From an uncultured Prevotella sp. (GTDB lineage: Bacteria; Bacteroidota; Bacteroidia; Bacteroidales; Bacteroidaceae), in assembly GCA_946614435.1 (NCBI GenBank), contig CAMOGW010000009.1, positions 1-64,000 on the forward strand: 64,000 nucleotides of DNA. Reading direction: 5' to 3'. The notes beneath the pieces are model-generated. The model had not been told where the DNA came from. It searched no databases and saw only the letters and a program-made list of their open reading frames with translations. A program made the translations under genes and the position numbers. How positions within the stretch are numbered: position 1 is the stretch's first letter; each line of letters opens with the position of its first letter. Shown piece by piece: positions 51,857 to 62,400 of the stretch.

Positions 51857-52756
51857 ATGATGATTCTCATAGCAGACAGCGGAGGTACCAAGACTGATTG
51901 GACGCTCCTTTATTCGCCTTATCCCACACGTTGGGAGGTCATTTCGTCTTTTCAGACGCAGGGCATCAATCCCATTCATCAGGAACCTAATGTAATCAGA
52001 GACATACTCGGGAAGGAAGTTGTTCCACAACTGTCAACCTTCTCTCGTCAAGAGCTTTCTGGAATACTCACACTCGATACGCCATTGCTCTCGCAGGTCG
52101 AGGTGGCTTTCTATGGCAGTGGCTGCACGCCTGTTCATGTGCCTGGCATGAAACAGATGCTGGCCCAGTTCTTCCCTACACAACCGATAGAGGTGCATAG
52201 CGACTTGATGGCTGCTGCACGAGCCCTCTGTCAGCACGAACCGGGCATTGCCTGCATTCTGGGTACGGGAGCCAACAGCTGTCTCTATGATGGCAGCGAC
52301 ATTGTGCAGAACACGCCTGCCTTGGGCTATATCCTTGGCGACGAGGGCAGTGGAGCCGTGTTGGGCCGTCTGTTCATGAACTCCATCTTCAAGAATCCGG
52401 CCTTTGCCGACATTCGCGACAGCTATCTGAAGCAGGCAAAGCTCACACAGGCCGACATTATCAACAAGGTGTATCGTGAGCCTATGGCCAATCGTTTCCT
52501 GGCCACCACAGCATTATACATATCGGAGCATATCGACAATCCGTTGCTGCGCGAATTGGTGGTGGGAAACTTCCGTCAGTTCTTCCGCAACAACATTGTG
52601 CCTTATCATCGTCCCGACCTGCCTGTTCACTTCGTAGGCAGCATGGCCTATCATTATGAAAACCTGCTAAACGAAGCAGCCCAAGCTGAAGGATTCAGCT
52701 TGGGAACGGTGATGAAGAGTCCTATGAAAGGACTGATCACTTATCACAGTAAATGA
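51857..52756 (+). CDS. BadF/BcrAD-type kinase, N-acetylglucosamine-kinase-like
   Basis: A 299-residue ASKHA-fold ATPase: ADSGGTKTDWTLL at 6-18 and GTGANSCLYDG with LGDEGSGAVLG further on. This is the N-acetylglucosamine kinase / BadF group. Its substrate is likely a sugar. The ATG at 51857 follows the previous stop by nine bases; an upstream TTG is less likely. Confidence 0.85.
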   Translation: MMILIADSGGTKTDWTLLYSPYPTRWEVISSFQTQGINPIHQEPNVIRDILGKEVVPQLSTFSRQELSGILTLDTPLLSQVEVAFYGSGCTPVHVPGMKQMLAQFFPTQPIEVHSDLMAAARALCQHEPGIACILGTGANSCLYDGSDIVQNTPALGYILGDEGSGAVLGRLFMNSIFKNPAFADIRDSYLKQAKLTQADIINKVYREPMANRFLATTALYISEHIDNPLLRELVVGNFRQFFRNNIVPYHRPDLPVHFVGSMAYHYENLLNEAAQAEGFSLGTVMKSPMKGLITYHSK

Positions 52757-52759
52757 GGA

Positions 52760-53170
52760 TTAGAAACTTATGGTGCGCGAACCGTCGGCATTCTCGGTGA
52801 TGCCGACGCGCACAGCATCGTCGGGCAACAGCTCGTCGATGAGCTCGGGCCACTCTATGAAACAGAGTGCACCGCTATAGAAATAATCTTCGTAGCCCAT
52901 GTCATAGACTTCTTCAATCTTCTTTATCCGATAGAAGTCAAAATGATAAATGGGCGATGTATCCTTTGCCTCATATTCATTGACGATGGCAAAGGTGGGC
53001 GAGGTGATTACGTCATCGACCCCAAGTTCCTCGCAAACAGCCTTGACAAACGTGGTCTTGCCAGCGCCCATCTTGCCGTAGAAGGCAAAGACGGTGTGCT
53101 CGCCGATGTGTTGTATGAACTCACGAGCAGCCTCGTGAATGTGCCCAATGTCCTGTATCTTTATTTCCAT
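52760..53170 (-). CDS. tsaE: tRNA threonylcarbamoyladenosine protein TsaE
   Basis: A 136-residue ATPase with GKMGAGKTTF at 32-41, TSPTFAIVNEY and HFDFYRI, plus the ending FIEWPELIDELLP. With TsaB, TsaC and TsaD it makes the t6A base of tRNAs. The internal ATG is used; the longer frame adds a lysine-rich stretch. Confidence 0.94.
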   Translation of the reverse strand: MEIKIQDIGHIHEAAREFIQHIGEHTVFAFYGKMGAGKTTFVKAVCEELGVDDVITSPTFAIVNEYEAKDTSPIYHFDFYRIKKIEEVYDMGYEDYFYSGALCFIEWPELIDELLPDDAVRVGITENADGSRTISF

Positions 53171-53225
53171 TCTTTTTCCTTTCCTTTTATTTTTTTTTGT
53201 TTTCATGATTGAACGATCAGATAGC

Positions 53226-54782
53226 CTACCGCCTCTTTCCTGTCATTGTGATGATGGGAATGAGCATTTCCTCCATCGAGATACCGCCGTGCTGGAAGGT
53301 GTCGCGATAGTAAGACACGTAATAATTGTAGTTGTTGGGATAGGCGAAGAACGAATCACCCGTAGCAAAGACGTAGCTCGTCGAGATATTGGGTGAAGGC
53401 AGCTGTGCCTGCTTGGGATTGCGAATGACAAAGAGGTCTTTCGAGTCGTAGCCTAAGTTCTTTCCAAGCTTGTAGCGCAGGTTGGTATTGGTGTTGCGGT
53501 CGCCTACAATCTTCACCGGCTTCGTGCAACGAATGGAGCCGTGATCGGTCGTCACTATGATGTGGTAGTCGGTTTGAGCCAGCAAGCGGAAGAAATCGGC
53601 AATGACCGAGTGGCGGAACCATGAGAGCGTGATGCTCCGGTAGGCCGACTCATTGTTGGCCAGTTCGCGCACCATGCGGCTCTCAGTACGGGCATGCGAG
53701 AGCATGTCGATGAAATTGAACACCACGACGTTGAGCTCGTTCTTCTCAAGCATCTTCATTTGCTGTATGAGCTTTTCGGCATCGCTGGAGTTGTTCACCT
53801 TGTGATAGGAGAACGATTCGTGCCGGCGATAGCGGTCCAGTTGCGTCTGAATGAGCGGAGCCTCGTTGAGGTTCTTGCCTTCTTCCTCGTCTTCATCGAC
53901 CCATAGGTCGGGGAACATCTCAGCAATCTTATTAGGCATGAGGCCCGAGAAGATGGCGTTGCGGGCATATTGCGTGGCCGTGGGGAGGATGGAGCAGTAG
54001 AGGTCTTCCTCAATCTCGAACTGATCGGCCAGTTCATGCGCCAGCATGCGCCACTGATCGTAGCGGAAGTTGTCGAGCACCACTAAGAACACCTTCTGTT
54101 TCTGGTCGAGCAGGGGGAAGATGCGCTCCTTGAAGATGCGGTGAGAGAGTAGGGGCGTATCCTCCGGAGTAGGCGATGACACCCAGTCCAGATAGTTGGC
54201 TTTCACGAATTTAGCAAATCCCAGATTGGCTTCTTCCTTCTGCATCTGCAACATCTCGGTCATCTGTGAGTCGGTGGAACTCAGTTCCAGTTCCCAGTGT
54301 ACGAGTCGTTTGTAGATTTCCATCCAGTCCTTGTGTGTGCGACAGTCCATGATCTGCATGGCAATCTGCTGGAATTGCTGCTGATACTGGCTCTGTGTGA
54401 CTTCGGTCTCCAGTTCGCGGCGATGAATGTTCTTCTTCAGTGTGAGCAGTATCTGGTTGGGGTTGACAGGCTTAATCAGGTAGTCGGCAATCTTCTGTCC
54501 GATGGCCTGATTCATGATGTTCTCCTCTTCACTCTTAGTGACCATCACCACGGGCGTAGAAGGCGATATCTCCTTGATGCGCTGCAGCGTTTCCAGTCCG
54601 CTCAGACCCGGCATCTGCTCGTCGAGCAGCACGAGGTCGAACGAGCGTTCGCGACACAGGTCGATGGCATCGGTGCCATTCGACACGGTGGTCACTTCAT
54701 AACCTTTCTTTTCCAGAAAAATGAGGTGGGCGCGAAGAAGTTCCATTTCGTCATCGACCCAGAGTAGTTGACCGTTGATCAT
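53226..54782 (-). CDS. porX: PorX: response regulator with PglZ domain
   Basis: A 518-residue protein with an N-terminal receiver (acidic DDE at 10-12, phospho-acceptor Asp54 in LLDEQMPG, Lys in VTKSEE) and a C-terminal PglZ phosphatase-like domain (VFLVVLDNFRYDQWR, DMLSHAR, IIVTTDHGSIRC). This layout is PorX, the regulator of type IX secretion genes. It sits 19 bases from tsaE. PorY sensor kinase is not in the window. Confidence 0.93.
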   Translation of the reverse strand: MINGQLLWVDDEMELLRAHLIFLEKKGYEVTTVSNGTDAIDLCRERSFDLVLLDEQMPGLSGLETLQRIKEISPSTPVVMVTKSEEENIMNQAIGQKIADYLIKPVNPNQILLTLKKNIHRRELETEVTQSQYQQQFQQIAMQIMDCRTHKDWMEIYKRLVHWELELSSTDSQMTEMLQMQKEEANLGFAKFVKANYLDWVSSPTPEDTPLLSHRIFKERIFPLLDQKQKVFLVVLDNFRYDQWRMLAHELADQFEIEEDLYCSILPTATQYARNAIFSGLMPNKIAEMFPDLWVDEDEEEGKNLNEAPLIQTQLDRYRRHESFSYHKVNNSSDAEKLIQQMKMLEKNELNVVVFNFIDMLSHARTESRMVRELANNESAYRSITLSWFRHSVIADFFRLLAQTDYHIIVTTDHGSIRCTKPVKIVGDRNTNTNLRYKLGKNLGYDSKDLFVIRNPKQAQLPSPNISTSYVFATGDSFFAYPNNYNYYVSYYRDTFQHGGISMEEMLIPIITMTGKRR

Positions 54783-54839
54783 TCTTTCTTAGTGAGTTGA
54801 GTGTTAGGAATTATGAGGTTGTGAGAGCATGGCCCTTTC

Positions 54840-57800
54840 TTACCAGAAGTCTTCGTCGAAGATGTCGCCGTTGTTCACAGGCTGTTGTTGCTTGACAGGA
54901 GCGTTGCCGTTTTCGTTGTCGGCATCGTCGGCCTCTTCCTCCTCGCCCTCTTGCTGTTCGATGGTTTCGGGAATCTCCAGTAAGTCCTCATTGCTGATTT
55001 GCAGTGGGGCAAAGGTGCGCTGATAGAACTCATCGTAGTCCTTATAGCTATAGCGAGTGCCGATGAGACTGAGGTTATGGTCGCTGATGATGAGGCTGCG
55101 GCATTGGTGTACCACAGCAGCCATCGCTTCGTCGGCATAGAGACGACGGGCATATTGCAGGGCCTCGTCGTAGTTGAGGAATCCGCTGATGAGCATGCGG
55201 GTGATGCCTGGCTGACGGTCGATGGTGAGGTCGAAGTTGCGCACCATGAAGTTGGTGAAGTTATACCGTGCCATCTCGTAGAGCAGTTGGTTCTCGGCAG
55301 CAGCGATTCGCTCCTCCAGACTGAGCAGTAGCCCGTTGGCAGCCCGTTCGGGTCCCAGTTTCAGGGAGTCAGGCTGGTAAGCCAAGATGAAGAGGAACGG
55401 CAGGTTGCGGTCATCGGAGAGCGTATCGGTCGAAGTGCTGTCATCGTCCAGTGTGATGTTGCGACGCGCCCAAATATCATCCAAGTCAAACTTGCCGCCA
55501 TAGAGCGTGCGCCCTTCCTGCACACCTTTTATAATCATGCCGGCCAGCTCGCTCACTTCGCTTTGCGGATATTTGTCAACCACCTGCTTCAGCTGTTCCA
55601 GACAGCCCTTGGCATCGCCTTCGTTCAGGAGTCTCAATCCGTTGACGAACAGGAACTTCGGACGGTTCTCGCCCAGCGGGAATCGTTCGGCAGAGAGTGC
55701 AGCGTTGGTCTTCACCTCATTGTAGCGGTTCAGCTTGAAAGCCTCATAGGTAGAGGCATAGAGCGAGTCTTCGATATGAACGCCGAAGCGGGCATTCTCG
55801 GTGAAGAACGGGTCGCTGAGCAGAATGGTCCAGTCGCTTTCGGGGAAGTTGGCTTTCAACTTCTGCAGGCATTCTGCCGCCTTGTCGTTCTCGCCCAGTC
55901 GTGAGTAGAGCAGGAACAGATGGTACCATGCTTCGTCGTTGTGCTCGTAGTCGGGGAACTGGAAGGTGAGTCGCGTCAGCTGTTTCTCCGACAACCGCAA
56001 CGGCTTGCTCTTATAGGCATCTTCAAGCGTTGAGTTGTCGAGCTTGTCCTTGAAGATGATGCCTGAGTGGAACAGTCCGTCCATGATGAGTGCGTTGCTG
56101 GCCGCTACCTGTTCCTCTGTGAAAGGAATCTGGGCCAGATAGTATTCGCGCTTGTGCGGATCGTTCTGTGCACTGTCAAGTTCCTGCTTGTTCTCCAGAC
56201 TGTCGAGCGCGGCCAGTTCGCCCATGTCTCCCATCTCGTTGGCCCTGCGCAAGCTGTCGGCCAGTTCGGGGTTATCTATGTCGGTCGAAGCCACCACGGT
56301 GCGGTTCACGCGCTGCCAGTTATCGGTGTTCTCGCGTTTGCCCCACAGCTTCTCAAACTGCTGTTTGCCCTGACTCACGGCCTGTGGATTGTAGAAGTAC
56401 CACAGCCCGTTCTTCTGATTGTTGGCCTGCGGTGCTGTCGGAGTGGTCTGATTGCGGTTGCCGGATGTGGCAGCACGCTTCTCCAGTACTTTCTCCACGG
56501 CGGCTTCGAGCGCCTTGTCGCGTTCTTCTTTCTCTTTCTTCTTCAGTGCCTCTATCACTCGGTCGATAGCAGCATTGCGGTCTTTCTCCGACATGCGGGC
56601 CAGCTCCTGCAACGAGTCTTGCAGATGAACGGCATCGGTGTGGGGCACCAGTTCGTCGAGCACCTTTGAGCGGCGTGACAGCTCAGCATAGTCGGGGCGC
56701 TCCTTGTCGAGCAAGCCGATGGCCTCGCCGTAGCATCGCTGTGCATCGTTGTAGCGTTCCTTCTCCCAGTACAGGTCGCCCAGCCGCAACAGCAGCACAC
56801 CTTTCTCAATGCCGCTGCGCGTAGCTTTTTCGTTGCCCGTCTCGTAGGCCCCGATGGCATGGGTGGTGTCGCGCTGTGCGAGATAGATGTTGCCGATGGC
56901 ATAATATACTTGGTCCAGATAGTCCTTGTTGTTCTCAGAGCGGGCCATGCGCTTCAGTCGGCCTATCATCTTCTTCCAGTTGCCTGCGGCCATCACCTCG
57001 GTCTGGGCAATGCGTGCATTGAACTCCGTCTCGTAGGGCGGATTCTGCCTGATGACGCGCTGATAGGCTTCGTATGCCTGCTGTCGGTGTCCGAGTGCCA
57101 CCTCCATCTGTGCCATGAGGAACCACATGCGTGCCTTCTGGTTCTTGCGCTTCTCGTGCTTGATGGCTTTGCGCAGATAGGGGATGGCCTTCTCGTATTC
57201 AGCCGTCTTCGCGTAGTAGTTGGCATAGGTGTAGTCCCAGTCCTTTTGTGCGCGGTAGTGTATGGAGTCGCGCGACATGTTGCGAATCACGTCCTCGGCA
57301 TCGTAGAGCCAGCCCAGCTCCATGTAGGAACGAGCCAGCCAGGAGCGTGCAATGCCGTTGATGGCAGGCTGCGTCTGATACAGGCGCGACATGTAGGAGA
57401 ATGTGGCAGCCGACTCGTCGAAGTTACCTTTCTGAAACTGCGACTTGCCCAGCAAGAGCCAGGCTTTCCAGATGAATGGGTTATACTCGCGGCGCGAGAG
57501 CCACTCCTTGTCTTTCTCGGTCTTGCGGCGCGACTTGGTCCATTTGGGCTTTGCCTTGATGCTGTGCTGCTTGATGGCCTTCTCGCTCTTCTCAATGGCA
57601 CGGTCGAAATTGCCCTTGCCCAGGTCGCGGCTGCTCTTGTTGCCCACGGTGTAGAGGGGCAGCATCTCGGTGAAGTTGTCCTTGTTTCCTTTCTCCTTCT
57701 CCAGTGCGCCGTCCTCGAAGGCTTGCGAGCCGTTGAAGTAAGTGTTGTAACGGGCTGTGAAGGAGTGCCACCATCGGCGTGCGCCTGTGTTTTTTTGCGT

Positions 57801-57866
57801 AGAGCAGCCTGTCATTACCATGAGGGCAATGAGCATAAGTGGAAAAGTGATGATGGATCTACGCAT
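54840..57866 (-). CDS. porW: PorW/SprE-like TPR lipoprotein of type IX secretion
   Basis: A 1008-residue lipoprotein (lipobox MTGCS) made of helical TPR-like repeats, such as FDRAIEKSEKAIKQHS, GKSQFQKGNFDESAATFSYM and YEKAIPYLRKAIKH, with a long charged middle (EALKKKEKEERDKALEAAVE). The end is acidic and Gln-rich. Length, lipid anchor, repeats and the nearby porX gene fit PorW/SprE, a type IX secretion factor. A generic TPR lipoprotein is the alternative. Confidence 0.8.
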   Translation of the reverse strand: MRRSIITFPLMLIALMVMTGCSTQKNTGARRWWHSFTARYNTYFNGSQAFEDGALEKEKGNKDNFTEMLPLYTVGNKSSRDLGKGNFDRAIEKSEKAIKQHSIKAKPKWTKSRRKTEKDKEWLSRREYNPFIWKAWLLLGKSQFQKGNFDESAATFSYMSRLYQTQPAINGIARSWLARSYMELGWLYDAEDVIRNMSRDSIHYRAQKDWDYTYANYYAKTAEYEKAIPYLRKAIKHEKRKNQKARMWFLMAQMEVALGHRQQAYEAYQRVIRQNPPYETEFNARIAQTEVMAAGNWKKMIGRLKRMARSENNKDYLDQVYYAIGNIYLAQRDTTHAIGAYETGNEKATRSGIEKGVLLLRLGDLYWEKERYNDAQRCYGEAIGLLDKERPDYAELSRRSKVLDELVPHTDAVHLQDSLQELARMSEKDRNAAIDRVIEALKKKEKEERDKALEAAVEKVLEKRAATSGNRNQTTPTAPQANNQKNGLWYFYNPQAVSQGKQQFEKLWGKRENTDNWQRVNRTVVASTDIDNPELADSLRRANEMGDMGELAALDSLENKQELDSAQNDPHKREYYLAQIPFTEEQVAASNALIMDGLFHSGIIFKDKLDNSTLEDAYKSKPLRLSEKQLTRLTFQFPDYEHNDEAWYHLFLLYSRLGENDKAAECLQKLKANFPESDWTILLSDPFFTENARFGVHIEDSLYASTYEAFKLNRYNEVKTNAALSAERFPLGENRPKFLFVNGLRLLNEGDAKGCLEQLKQVVDKYPQSEVSELAGMIIKGVQEGRTLYGGKFDLDDIWARRNITLDDDSTSTDTLSDDRNLPFLFILAYQPDSLKLGPERAANGLLLSLEERIAAAENQLLYEMARYNFTNFMVRNFDLTIDRQPGITRMLISGFLNYDEALQYARRLYADEAMAAVVHQCRSLIISDHNLSLIGTRYSYKDYDEFYQRTFAPLQISNEDLLEIPETIEQQEGEEEEADDADNENGNAPVKQQQPVNNGDIFDEDFW

Positions 57867-57916
57867 ACAATAATGATGCGGGCCATGCCTCGGAAGGCGA
57901 GTCCCCGCTACGGTTT

Positions 57917-58129
57917 TTAAACGGAAGAATCCGTCCGATTATTGTCTCGTTGCTTCTTTTTCTCTTCCATTAGGCAGGCTATCTTGCACGAACCGTCGGC
58001 CATACTGCTGCAAGTGGAGCAGTCTTTGCCTTGCACGATGGGCTCTTCTTCCTTGCCGCCCATAGAGAAGAGGGCGGCAAGAATGCCGAGCAAGACAATG
58101 GAGCCGATACAGATGAAAGCAAATGACAT
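57917..58129 (-). CDS. Small Cys-rich membrane protein
   Basis: A 70-residue protein with one membrane segment (FAFICIGSIVLLGILAALF) and a soluble part CSTCSSMADGSCKIACL, which could bind metal. It is 8 bases after aroA on the same strand. The correct start is the ATG at 58129; the longer frame runs into aroA. Confidence 0.65.
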   Translation of the reverse strand: MSFAFICIGSIVLLGILAALFSMGGKEEEPIVQGKDCSTCSSMADGSCKIACLMEEKKKQRDNNRTDSSV

Positions 58130-58137
58130 GTGTTTTT

Positions 58138-59406
58138 TTAAACTTCTTCTTTCTTGATGATGAACCCTGTGTTCTCCAAGTCGCTCCAGAAGTGCGGGTA
58201 CGACTTGGTCACTACGTAGGGATTGTTGATTACGATGGGGCGAACCAGCGCCACTGGTGCGAAAGCCAGTGCCATGCGGTGGTCTTCGTAAGTGTTGATG
58301 ACGGGCAGCTCGTCGGACTCGCATCGCTCACCGTCCCACTTCAGTTCGCTGTCGTTGATGTCGCTGATCACGTAGCCCAGCTTGCGCATCTCGGTCTTCA
58401 GTGCCTTGATACGGTCGGTCTCCTTGATCTTGAGCGTCTGCAGTCCGGTGAAGTGGAAGGGAATGTCCATCATGGCGCACAGCACGACGAAGGTCTGGGC
58501 CAGGTCGGGCGAGTTCACAAAGTCATACTCCAGTCGGCGTATGCGGTGTCCGTTCTTACGCAGGGTGACGGTGGTGGGCTTGCCGGGCTCCTTTGAGTCG
58601 AAGACCGTCTTGATGCCCAACAGGCTGAAGATGTATTTCACGCTGGAGTCGCCCTGTTTCGAACCGTCCATCAGCCCGTCCAGTCTCACCTCGGCATCGC
58701 GCTGTGTCGTGAGGGCCATCATCTCATACCAGTAGGAGGCAGCGCTCCAGTCGTTCTCAATGTAGTAGTGGCGTGGGACGTAGGGCTTGGGGCGCACGGC
58801 AATCGTGTCCACCGAAGTCCATTCGGCATCGGCTCCGAACTCGCGCATCGTCCAGAGTGTCAGGTCGATATAAGGCCGCGAGATAACGTCGCCCGTGAGC
58901 CTCAGTTCCAGTCCGTTCTTCAGCATGGGGCCGATGAGCAGCAGGGCCGAGATGTATTGTGAGCTCACGTTGCCTGCTATCTCCAGCGTTCCGCCTTGCA
59001 GCTGTTTTCCGCGTATGCGCAAGGGGGGGAAGCCTTCCTCGCCGGCATATTCGATGTCTGCTCCCAGCAGTCGCAGGGCATCTACCAGAATCTTGATGGG
59101 TCTGTGCTTCATGCGCTCGGTGCCGGTGATGAGCTGCGTGTCGTGATCTGGCTGCACGGTAGCGGCCAGATAGGCCGTCATGAAGCGCATGGATGTTCCG
59201 GCAGCCTTGATGTCGATGGTCTCCGGGCGGTCGCGCAGGGCGCGCAGTGTCACGTCGGTGTCGTCGCAGTCGCTCAGGTTCTCGGGCATGCAGATTCCGC
59301 CTGAGAGGGCGCAAATGATGAGTGCTCTGTTTGAGATGCTTTTCGATGCGGGCAACTTTATCGTTGCGTTGAGTGTAGATGGAGCCGTGATGGCATATCG
59401 TGTCAT
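58138..59406 (-). CDS. aroA: EPSP synthase
   Basis: A 422-residue EPSP synthase of the shikimate pathway: LPASKSISNRALI at 18-30, LTGDVISRPYIDLTLW, and KETDRIKALKTEM. It joins shikimate-3-phosphate and PEP. The start is the internal ATG at 59406; the longer frame lacks a good start. Confidence 0.94.
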   Translation of the reverse strand: MTRYAITAPSTLNATIKLPASKSISNRALIICALSGGICMPENLSDCDDTDVTLRALRDRPETIDIKAAGTSMRFMTAYLAATVQPDHDTQLITGTERMKHRPIKILVDALRLLGADIEYAGEEGFPPLRIRGKQLQGGTLEIAGNVSSQYISALLLIGPMLKNGLELRLTGDVISRPYIDLTLWTMREFGADAEWTSVDTIAVRPKPYVPRHYYIENDWSAASYWYEMMALTTQRDAEVRLDGLMDGSKQGDSSVKYIFSLLGIKTVFDSKEPGKPTTVTLRKNGHRIRRLEYDFVNSPDLAQTFVVLCAMMDIPFHFTGLQTLKIKETDRIKALKTEMRKLGYVISDINDSELKWDGERCESDELPVINTYEDHRMALAFAPVALVRPIVINNPYVVTKSYPHFWSDLENTGFIIKKEEV

Positions 59407-59441
59407 GGTGTTCTGAAATGCTATTTTAGTTGTTGTCTTTG

Positions 59442-59473
59442 CAAATATACAAAGAATTATCTGTCTTACCAAA
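59442..59473 (-). promoter_or_regulatory. Promoter of aroA
   Basis: On the minus strand TTTG and TATATTTG are 20 bases apart, ending 35 bases before the start. Confidence 0.7.
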
Positions 59474-59491
59474 AATCATGTGTAAAAAAGC

Positions 59492-62400
59492 CTAAAAAGG
59501 CGGTAAATCTTGGATTTTATAGGCATCGATGATTTCTTTGAACAGCGGAACGTGGCTGAGCAGACTGGCCCTTCCCGTCATGATGAGCTGTCGGCGGGCG
59601 CGTGTCATGGCCACGTTCAGCTTTCGGTCAATCGTCTGACCGTTCTCGCTGATGGTGCTGGCCGTGAGGAAGTCGAGCTGATAGCGGTGGCTCACGGTGA
59701 AGGAATAGACGATGACGTCGCGCTGCGACCCCTGATAGCGCTCCACCGTGTCGATGCTCACGTCGAACAGGCAGGGCGTGGCATACTGTTCCAATTCCTG
59801 CCGGATGAGCCCTATCTGATGGCGGTAGGGCACGATGACGCCCAGCGTGGTGTCGGGATTGAAGCGGTCGCCATAGAAGCGGTGAATGCGGCTGATAATC
59901 CTGGCCACCAGCGCGGCCTCCTGCTGCTCCTTCGTGTCTAAGAAGACGATGCGCTGCTTCTTGAGCACGTCGTCAAGAGGTTCTTCTGATGCCAGCTCGT
60001 AGCCGAGCCGCTCTTCCAGCTGGTGGGGCAGTGGGACGGGCTTCAGCTGCTCGTCGGCATAGAAGTGAGTGCAGGGAAACTGCGCCACTTCGGGGTGCAT
60101 GCGCCCCTGGTGGTCGAGCGTGCCGATGAACTGTGTCCGTCGGCACTGGCGCTCCCAGTTCAGCAGGCGTTCGAAGAGCGACTGTCGGCAGTCGCTCAGT
60201 CCGATGGCACGCAGGCAAGGCTCGTCAATGCGCGTCATGCTGGCATCTTGTTGCACCACGGCAGGCAGTTGCTTGTGGTCGCCCACAAGGATGAACCGTT
60301 CTATCTGGGGGCGGGCGAGCAGCCCGATGATGTTCGGTTCCAGGATCTGCGAGGCTTCATCGACGATGGCGAGTGTGAAGTGCTTCAGCTGGAACAGTTC
60401 CTGTCGGGATTGCAGCATCGAGGTGGTGCCCACGATGATGGGTGCCGAGCTGATGTGCTCGCGAATGCTGTCGAGCCGCAGCGTGCCAGTGAGCGATTCC
60501 TCCAGCAGATGGCTGCGGAAGCGCGGGTCGCACACAGCTTTGTTGCCGATGCGCAGGTAGGGCAAGTCTTCAGACGACAGCATGGCGCATATCTCATCGA
60601 CGGCCCGGTTGGTATAGGCGGTGAGCAGAATGGAGGGCTTCGCGGCCTGCATCCTTCGGCCCCTCTCCAGTTCCTCGGCCACGATGAAGCGCAGAGCCTG
60701 CGAGGTCTTGCCCGTTCCAGGAGGACCTACGAGCAGAAAGTAGTCGCGTGCCTGCATGGCTTTCTCGATGAGCGCGTCGTAGGTGGCGCTATACTGTCTG
60801 CTGAGCCGCAGCGTAGCATCGGCCTCGGGCGGTCGCTGTCCTAAGAGCAGGGCTTTCTTGTCGCGCTGGCCGTGGGGTGGGGCAGGAGCGGTGATAAACT
60901 GGTGCAGACTGCGCAGGCACGACGAGGTGGTGAGGTCGCTGCCTCCGTGCTCCACTGCCCAGAAACGCCCGTCGTGCGGCTTGAAGATGTCATCGTTCTG
61001 CTGTCCGTCGTTCAGTCTGACCACCAACTGATGGTTGCTTATCTCGTCGAGCGTACCTTTGTAGAGTATGCTGGTCCTCACGTCAGGCACCCCCTTTCGC
61101 TCCTCGTAGGCATAGAGATAGACCATGTCGCCGCGTCGGAAGTTCTTGACGTCGGTATCGGTCGGCTCGGTCGATAGCGTGATAAGGTCGTAGCCGCCGT
61201 TGCTCACGCTGCGTTCCTGCTTCGCGATGCTCAGTCTGGCATAGATGCTGCCCGCCTCCTGTTTCTGCGTGATGGGCTGTTGCCACAGGTCGGCTGAAGA
61301 GCCGCTGTTGTGCTGTAGCCACTGGTCGGGCGTGCCCAACTTCTGACACACTTGTTCGCGATACACAAAGGTCATCATGCGCTCATAGTAGGCACGCTCC
61401 ACGGGGCTCAGTGCCGCCAGCTCCCCTTCCAACCCCTGTATCTCGGGCAGCACATACTGATTGAAATAGCTGTCGGGCTTCACACCTTTATATATAACCG
61501 AAGGACTCAGCAGGGGAATGATGCGCCCGAATCCCTCACGGGCAATGAGCAGCTCGGTGGCTACAATCTGATTGCGCAGCTTCAGCGCCTCGGCAAACAG
61601 CTGGCGGTAGTAGTTCACCGAGAGCAGCCCCTGGCCGACGGGATAGCGCGAGTAGAGCAGCCGTATATCGACCGACTGGTCGGTGCGTCCGAAGTTGTAG
61701 CGCAGAATGCCGTAGTAGAGCAGCAGCTGCACGTAGTGGTCTTCGCGCTGCATGCCGTGCGGGTCGTGGCTCTGTCGTTCTATCTTCATGTTGCGTCCCG
61801 ACTTCTGCTCCACCAGCAGGCGCAGGTCGCTCGTCATCATATCTACACGTCCCTGCAGCCCCAGTCGCTCACACACGAACGATGGCTCGAGCAGTGCTTT
61901 CTTGCGGTCGAACCCCTCTTTCTCGAACAGCTCGCTCACCGTGTTGCGCAGGTTGTTCACCTGCATCTCGGCATCGGCCTTGAACTGCTGGGCATTGAAC
62001 CCCTGACAGGTGCTGAAGCGCAGCGCCTGTTCGCGGAACGAGCGCTTCAGCGACTTGGCGGTGGTGGCACCCGTCGGGTCGTTGACGAGGTCGTCGAGTG
62101 CCGTTCCGGCAAAGTTACCCAGCAGAATGGCCTGCGTGTTGGGGCGAGCCTTCAGTCGGTTGACGGTGTAGAGGAGTGGATGATGGCCGTAGTTTGTGAA
62201 ACAGGCGGCCACGGATGAGATGTCGAGCAGAAAGTCGGGCTCCACGATGATGAATCGGGGCACCAGCGTGCCGTCGCTCTCTCGCGCGTGACTGTCGAGC
62301 AGGTTCAGCTGCATGTTCTCGCGCAGCATGCGTTGCAGGTAGCTCAGGTCGCGTCCGCCGTCGGTCGAGCCGTAGTCCACGCTGAGCACGCCCTCCTCAG

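Noticed and set aside
56859..57920. A 353-codon plus-strand frame opposite the porW-like gene
   Set aside because: Shadow frame of low complexity without motifs.
60023..62218. Long plus-strand frames opposite the Dna2-like gene
   Set aside because: High-GC shadow frames; helicase and nuclease motifs are on the minus strand.
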